A stretch of DNA of 24,605 nt from Candidatus Woesearchaeota archaeon (GTDB taxonomy: Archaea; Nanobdellota; Nanobdellia; Woesearchaeales; GCA-2687795), in NCBI GenBank assembly GCA_002687795.1, contig NZBG01000018.1:1-24605 (forward strand), in the 5' to 3' direction. A program made the translations under genes and the position numbers. Every line of letters starts with the position of its first letter. Within the stretch, counting starts at the first letter, position 1. Shown in pieces: positions 21,337-24,605 of this stretch. The notes under the pieces were generated by a model that saw only the letters and a list, made by a program, of their open reading frames with translations, had not been told where the DNA came from and made no database searches.

Positions 21337-23070
21337 CTAATTATCCATATGTCTGATAGAACCTGCTATTTCTTGAACGCTGGTTTGATAACTTTGCAAC
21401 CTTTCCCTCATTGGATCATCTTGAGGTAATCCGGCAACTTCCAGGGCTCCTTTTGTTAATAAATCTGTTAAGACAGATATCATTCCTCTAACATAGTTGT
21501 TGCTGTGTGGAACCACACCAGCACCAAACTTTCTTACTCTATTCCAATGAGACTCAACACTATCCTCTCCTGACTCTGACTTTTTTAAATAACATCTTAA
21601 TTCATTCATGGCTGTGGCTTCTTCTTCAGCTGGCTCTCCTTCTCTTGGGAATAACTGGCTTTCATCCAGAACTTGGATTTCTGGGATAGGAATATCTGTG
21701 ATAGGCCTTTCTGGATACCTGCTTTCTTCTACTGCCTGCCTAAGCTCTCCAATTTCTCCATCAAGCCTTCCTTCAAGCTCTGATATTCTATTAGAATATC
21801 CTTGTCTGTCGAGTTCTGCTTGTTCTCTTATACCCTGTATTTCTGTTAATGTATCTCTATATAACCCTTCAAGCCGAGAATATCTATCATCCGCCCCCTG
21901 ATTTCCACTTTGATCTGTAATTGGGGAGGATGGTTCTCCAGCCAGTGGATATTCTACACCAGAAGCTTCTCCTGGCTCTTCTCCAGCAGGCTCTGGTCCA
22001 GCAGAACTATTATCTTCGCTTATCAGTCCCAACAGAGCATCTATATCTCCCTGTGTAAGCTCTTCTTCTTCACTTTGACCTCTAATTAGAGGGATTGGTT
22101 CTTCAGTCAGCGGATATTCTATACCAGAAGCTTTTCCTGGCCCTTCTCCAACAGGTTCTAATTCAGGAATGTCATTCTCTGTTTTATATCCTTCTGGCAG
22201 CAAAGAATCCACTTCTGCTCCTGTAAGAATCCCTTCAGTTTGTTCTCCTTGATATTCTTCTGCATGTTCGCTTAGAGAGCCCAGGAATGGCCTATAATCT
22301 TCTACCAAAGAATCCATTTCTGAATCAATATCTGTTCCTGTGGTCTTATATTCATCAGCTTCTGCTTTATTTTCTGCATATTCGCTTACTATCTCATCAA
22401 CATCCTCTCTTGTAGCTATTCCTAATCTTTTTCCTATTGGTGTAATAGCATTCAATAGAGAATCGTTTAGGGCTGCATAGGATTTGTTTATTCTCCTGAG
22501 AGATTCAACAAAGTTTTCTCTTGTTTCATCATCTTCAATAACTTCTCTTACATACCAGGCAGTATCAAGGGTATAATCCATACAACTTTCCATGGTAGAA
22601 CCCACTTCGCTGATAAAATCAGCTATGTCGTACCTAAGTTTCCTAAAACCTTCTTCACCTTTTTCCTGTATTGCAACTTCTGCATTATCTATGTTCTGCA
22701 TATCTGCGCTTATAAGCCTGGTCTTCATCCTTTTCAGTATTGAATACCTCTGTAATTCATTGGCTTTTCTCTGCAATTCATTGTATCTTGCAGTTTCTGC
22801 AGGATTTTCATCCTTTTTTCCGCTTAAAGTATCTTCTAATACAGTTCTATCTTCTATAAAATATAACTCATGTTCTGCTGCTTTTGAGATTTCATCTAAT
22901 TTCCTGTAAACGCGACCCAATACTTTATCTGGATCACTATGATTAGCAGGGTCAAATCCCTGTAAGAAGCTTGAGTAGCCTGAAACATCTATTCCTCTTT
23001 GATCTAAATCTGATATTCTAGCTAAAAGACCGTCTATTGATACATTTCCATTGTTTTTTTGTTCGCTCAT
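21337..23070 (-). CDS. Uncharacterised 577-residue acidic protein with internal duplication
   Basis: No family is recognised. The N-terminal half (to about residue 250) is predicted helical and charged. A low-complexity acidic, proline-rich middle contains two copies of a 32-residue unit (E-x-P-G-x-A-S-G-(I/V)-E-Y-P-L core). A coiled coil follows (IQGIREQAELDRQGYSNRI and beyond), then a helical C-terminal domain. There is no signal peptide or membrane segment. ATG 23070 is chosen because AGGTGG lies 5 nt upstream, between the genes. The open frame extends to 23121 but would overlap the preceding gene. It is the second gene of an operon and probably works with the 142-residue neighbour (inference). 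Confidence 0.75.
   Translation of the reverse strand: MSEQKNNGNVSIDGLLARISDLDQRGIDVSGYSSFLQGFDPANHSDPDKVLGRVYRKLDEISKAAEHELYFIEDRTVLEDTLSGKKDENPAETARYNELQRKANELQRYSILKRMKTRLISADMQNIDNAEVAIQEKGEEGFRKLRYDIADFISEVGSTMESCMDYTLDTAWYVREVIEDDETRENFVESLRRINKSYAALNDSLLNAITPIGKRLGIATREDVDEIVSEYAENKAEADEYKTTGTDIDSEMDSLVEDYRPFLGSLSEHAEEYQGEQTEGILTGAEVDSLLPEGYKTENDIPELEPVGEGPGKASGIEYPLTEEPIPLIRGQSEEEELTQGDIDALLGLISEDNSSAGPEPAGEEPGEASGVEYPLAGEPSSPITDQSGNQGADDRYSRLEGLYRDTLTEIQGIREQAELDRQGYSNRISELEGRLDGEIGELRQAVEESRYPERPITDIPIPEIQVLDESQLFPREGEPAEEEATAMNELRCYLKKSESGEDSVESHWNRVRKFGAGVVPHSNNYVRGMISVLTDLLTKGALEVAGLPQDDPMRERLQSYQTSVQEIAGSIRHMDN
21905..22000 (-). repeat. In-frame internal duplication, copy 2
   Basis: This 96-nt segment of the 577-residue gene matches 22070-22165 at about 77 of 96 positions by hand alignment. 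The offset is 165 nt (55 codons), so the repeat keeps the frame. Confidence 0.7.
22070..22165 (-). repeat. In-frame internal duplication, copy 1
   Basis: This is the partner of 21905-22000, nearer the protein N-terminus. Most differences are transitions that conserve the amino acids, which suggests an old duplication kept under selection. Confidence 0.7.
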
Positions 23071-23093
23071 TTTATCCACCTTTGTTGTTTCTT

Positions 23094-23522
23094 TTATTTT
23101 GTTGCTTGATTCTCTGCGCATACTTCTGTGTAAAGCTCATTAAAGCCTTTTCCTATCTTTCTAACAGTTCTATCTAATGAACCATAACTACGTGAACTAT
23201 CCAGTAATGCAACTCTCCCGGCGATTTCATCTGTTACATTCAGAACCGCACACCAAGATACCATTATTTTATCTTTCAAGGAGTCTCTCTCTTCAACTCC
23301 AATTAAATCTCTAAGGCCTTCGAGTATTCTTTTATAAGTAGTTTTTACTGATTTTATTTGGTCCCTTAGGTATCTTTTCTCTGTCATATAATCTTTTAAA
23401 AGAGCTTTCCTTTCTTCATCGTCAAGGATATTGCTAGGACTAGTTTTCTTCAAAAAGTCAGGGTCAGCTAAGGCTGCCTCTTCTTGCTCATTTAACACTG
23501 ATGTTATTTCTTGATCACTCAT
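23094..23522 (-). CDS. Uncharacterised 142-residue helical protein
   Basis: No family is recognised. The protein is predicted all-helical and soluble. The N-terminal 40 residues are acidic with an SNILDDEERKALLKDYM segment. A central helical stretch (KRYLRDQIKSVKTTYKRIL) and a C-terminal helical region contain two Cys (about 91 and 136). A GAGGT sequence lies 8 nt upstream of the ATG, and a strong TATA box is placed about 40 nt before it. It heads an operon with the 577-residue gene, 23 nt downstream. Confidence 0.7.
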   Translation of the reverse strand: MSDQEITSVLNEQEEAALADPDFLKKTSPSNILDDEERKALLKDYMTEKRYLRDQIKSVKTTYKRILEGLRDLIGVEERDSLKDKIMVSWCAVLNVTDEIAGRVALLDSSRSYGSLDRTVRKIGKGFNELYTEVCAENQATK

Positions 23523-23557
23523 TGTTTTAACCTCTTAGGAGTTATCACTTAAAGGTA

Positions 23558-23568
23558 GTATATAAACC
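23558..23568 (-). promoter_or_regulatory. TATA box for the 142/577-residue gene operon
   Basis: On the minus strand GGTTTATATAC is preceded by CCGAAA, a good BRE-TATA pair centred about 41 nt before ATG 23522. The short leader carries GAGGT. It sits just after the stop of the upstream flippase gene. Confidence 0.6.
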
Positions 23569-23576
23569 TTTCGGTT

Positions 23577-24605
23577 TTAATGCTTCTCAAGCGCCTCAGA
23601 AATAGCCACTATATCCCCTTTCTCAATAAGCCTAAAGCAGAATAATAAGGGCAGTATAATAACCAATAATATGAGCCCATAAGCCCTTAAATAATAGCTT
23701 AGGGGGATGAAAGGTATAAGAAGGTAAATATAGTAATATTTTGTTAAATCCATCTTTTTAACAAGCCATGCAAAGGCTATAAAATGGGCTATCAAGGTTG
23801 CTATTACAATGCCATATAAGCCTGCTATAGGGATTAGTATTATGTCTAAAACTATGTTAAGAATAGCTGCTGTTATAATGGGGAGAAAGGCCTTTTCAGG
23901 CTTTAACTTGCCTGTTAGATACACGTAAATTAGGTTATAAATAGAGTAGAATACTAAGCCAGTAGATAAGATCATCACAAACACCTCAATTCCTATATAT
24001 TTTGGGAAGAATGTGCTTATAAGGGGGAAAAGGAGGGAGTTGATTATAACCGCTAAGAGCAGGGTAAATGCAAAAGAGATTCTAAGGTTCCTGTTTAGAA
24101 CGCCAAAGCTCCATTTCTTATGCTCTGGATTTTGATCGTATTCTGCGCTTCTGTTTAAGAGGAATAACGACAGGGATATTGGTATTATTGTTATTATATT
24201 GGACATATGACCTGCTATATTGTATTTTGCAACGTTTTCAAAGCTTGATAATATGCCAAGGATGATTGAGTCTGTCCAGTAGAGGAAGGTAAATGATATT
24301 GTTAATAAAGAGACAAATACAGCCTTTTTTGAGTATTCTGCTAATGCTGAGAATCTTAGCCTAAGTCTCAGGAGCATTTGTGATATTTTCTTTCTTGTTA
24401 TGTACAGGACTATAGCAGCAACAATGAGATAGCTTAGAGAGTAGCTTATAATGATACCAAGCCTTCCTAGATTCTTTAGGAGGTATGCAAAGATAATGCA
24501 GAGAAGAACAACAAGAACAGCAAATAGTTTTGAGAGATGGTATTTGTATTTGGATATAAGTATTGAGTGGCCTATATGATACAGGTAAAAGACAGGAATG
24601 ATTAG
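23577..24605 (-). CDS. Polysaccharide/oligosaccharide flippase (MOP superfamily), 5' end outside window
   Basis: The frame stays open from its stop (23577) to the end of the window, so the N-terminus is missing and about 342 residues are visible. An internal ATG at 24377 is not the real start. Many hydrophobic segments are separated by short basic loops. The WTDSIILGILSSFENVAKYN segment, the later FPKYIG and an ILDIILIPIAGLYGIVIATL stretch are typical of Wzx-like flippases of the polysaccharide biosynthesis family. Such proteins move lipid-linked glycans across the membrane. Substrate is unknown. It is likely the end of a surface-glycan cluster beyond the window; the family 9 glycosyltransferase at 7342-8448 could belong to the same process. 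Confidence 0.85.
   Translation of the reverse strand, partial: LIIPVFYLYHIGHSILISKYKYHLSKLFAVLVVLLCIIFAYLLKNLGRLGIIISYSLSYLIVAAIVLYITRKKISQMLLRLRLRFSALAEYSKKAVFVSLLTISFTFLYWTDSIILGILSSFENVAKYNIAGHMSNIITIIPISLSLFLLNRSAEYDQNPEHKKWSFGVLNRNLRISFAFTLLLAVIINSLLFPLISTFFPKYIGIEVFVMILSTGLVFYSIYNLIYVYLTGKLKPEKAFLPIITAAILNIVLDIILIPIAGLYGIVIATLIAHFIAFAWLVKKMDLTKYYYIYLLIPFIPLSYYLRAYGLILLVIILPLLFCFRLIEKGDIVAISEALEKH

Noticed and set aside
1..24605. CRISPR array, rRNA gene, prophage or complete insertion sequence.
   Set aside because: No regularly spaced repeats, rRNA-like sequence, phage structural genes or transposase genes are visible.

Overview
The window looks like a chromosome segment of an uncultivated archaeon, most likely a DPANN-type lineage (Woesearchaeota/Pacearchaeota-like; the exact phylum is inference). 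Archaeal signs are aIF2-beta, a split transketolase, aspartate carbamoyltransferase with a PyrI chain, TATA-like boxes about 25-35 nt before leaderless or short-leader starts, tRNAs without an encoded CCA tail, and two bulge-helix-bulge (BHB) type introns. The DNA is AT-rich and densely packed, with many 1-4 nt overlaps.

Layout. 92-697: a small secreted protein. 770-3096 (+): family X DNA polymerase with a PHP domain, then a DUF1461 membrane protein. 3098-5811 (-): aIF2-beta, a DUF1858 protein, an HD phosphohydrolase and the C-terminal half of transketolase. 5894-6072 (+): two tRNA-Ala genes (GGC and CGC); the second has a 17-nt intron in its T-loop. 6205-7345 (+): family 4 uracil-DNA glycosylase and a HAM1/RdgB nucleotide-sanitising pyrophosphatase. 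7342-8448 (-): a family 9 glycosyltransferase. 8494-10862 (-): pyrB-pyrI-pyrF. 11011-17096 (+): carA, a Nudix hydrolase, a homing-endonuclease-like gene and carB. 17162-19441 (+): an unknown 148-residue protein and MutL, preceded by two near-identical promoter repeats. 19438-19776 (-): a DUF2304 membrane protein. 20012-23522: three unrecognised membrane or coiled-coil proteins. 23577-24605 (-): a polysaccharide flippase that runs off the window.

Function. The divergent pyr/car block covers carbamoyl phosphate synthesis (CarAB), its transfer to aspartate (PyrB with PyrI) and the last UMP step (PyrF). PyrC, PyrD and PyrE are not here. A 9-bp inverted repeat lies between the two divergent promoters. 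Uracil-DNA glycosylase, HAM1, MutL and PolX make the window rich in DNA repair and nucleotide-pool cleaning.

Main discovery. carB is not an open frame. After codon 16 there is a stop, inside a 29-nt insertion built around a perfect 9-bp hairpin. The insertion folds into a BHB-like motif: bulge AAA, a 3-bp central helix plus a G.A pair, and bulge UUU. Cutting each bulge between its second and third base, as archaeal tRNA splicing endonuclease does, removes 13925-13953. This restores the frame and the conserved start of CarB as GSGAIKIGQ. A foreign-looking PD-(D/E)XK nuclease gene with homing-endonuclease-type repeats ends 42 nt upstream. I propose a two-part mobile cassette, a free-standing homing endonuclease plus a mini BHB intron protecting its target, comparable in logic to the phage T4 mobA/gene 60 bypass cassette.
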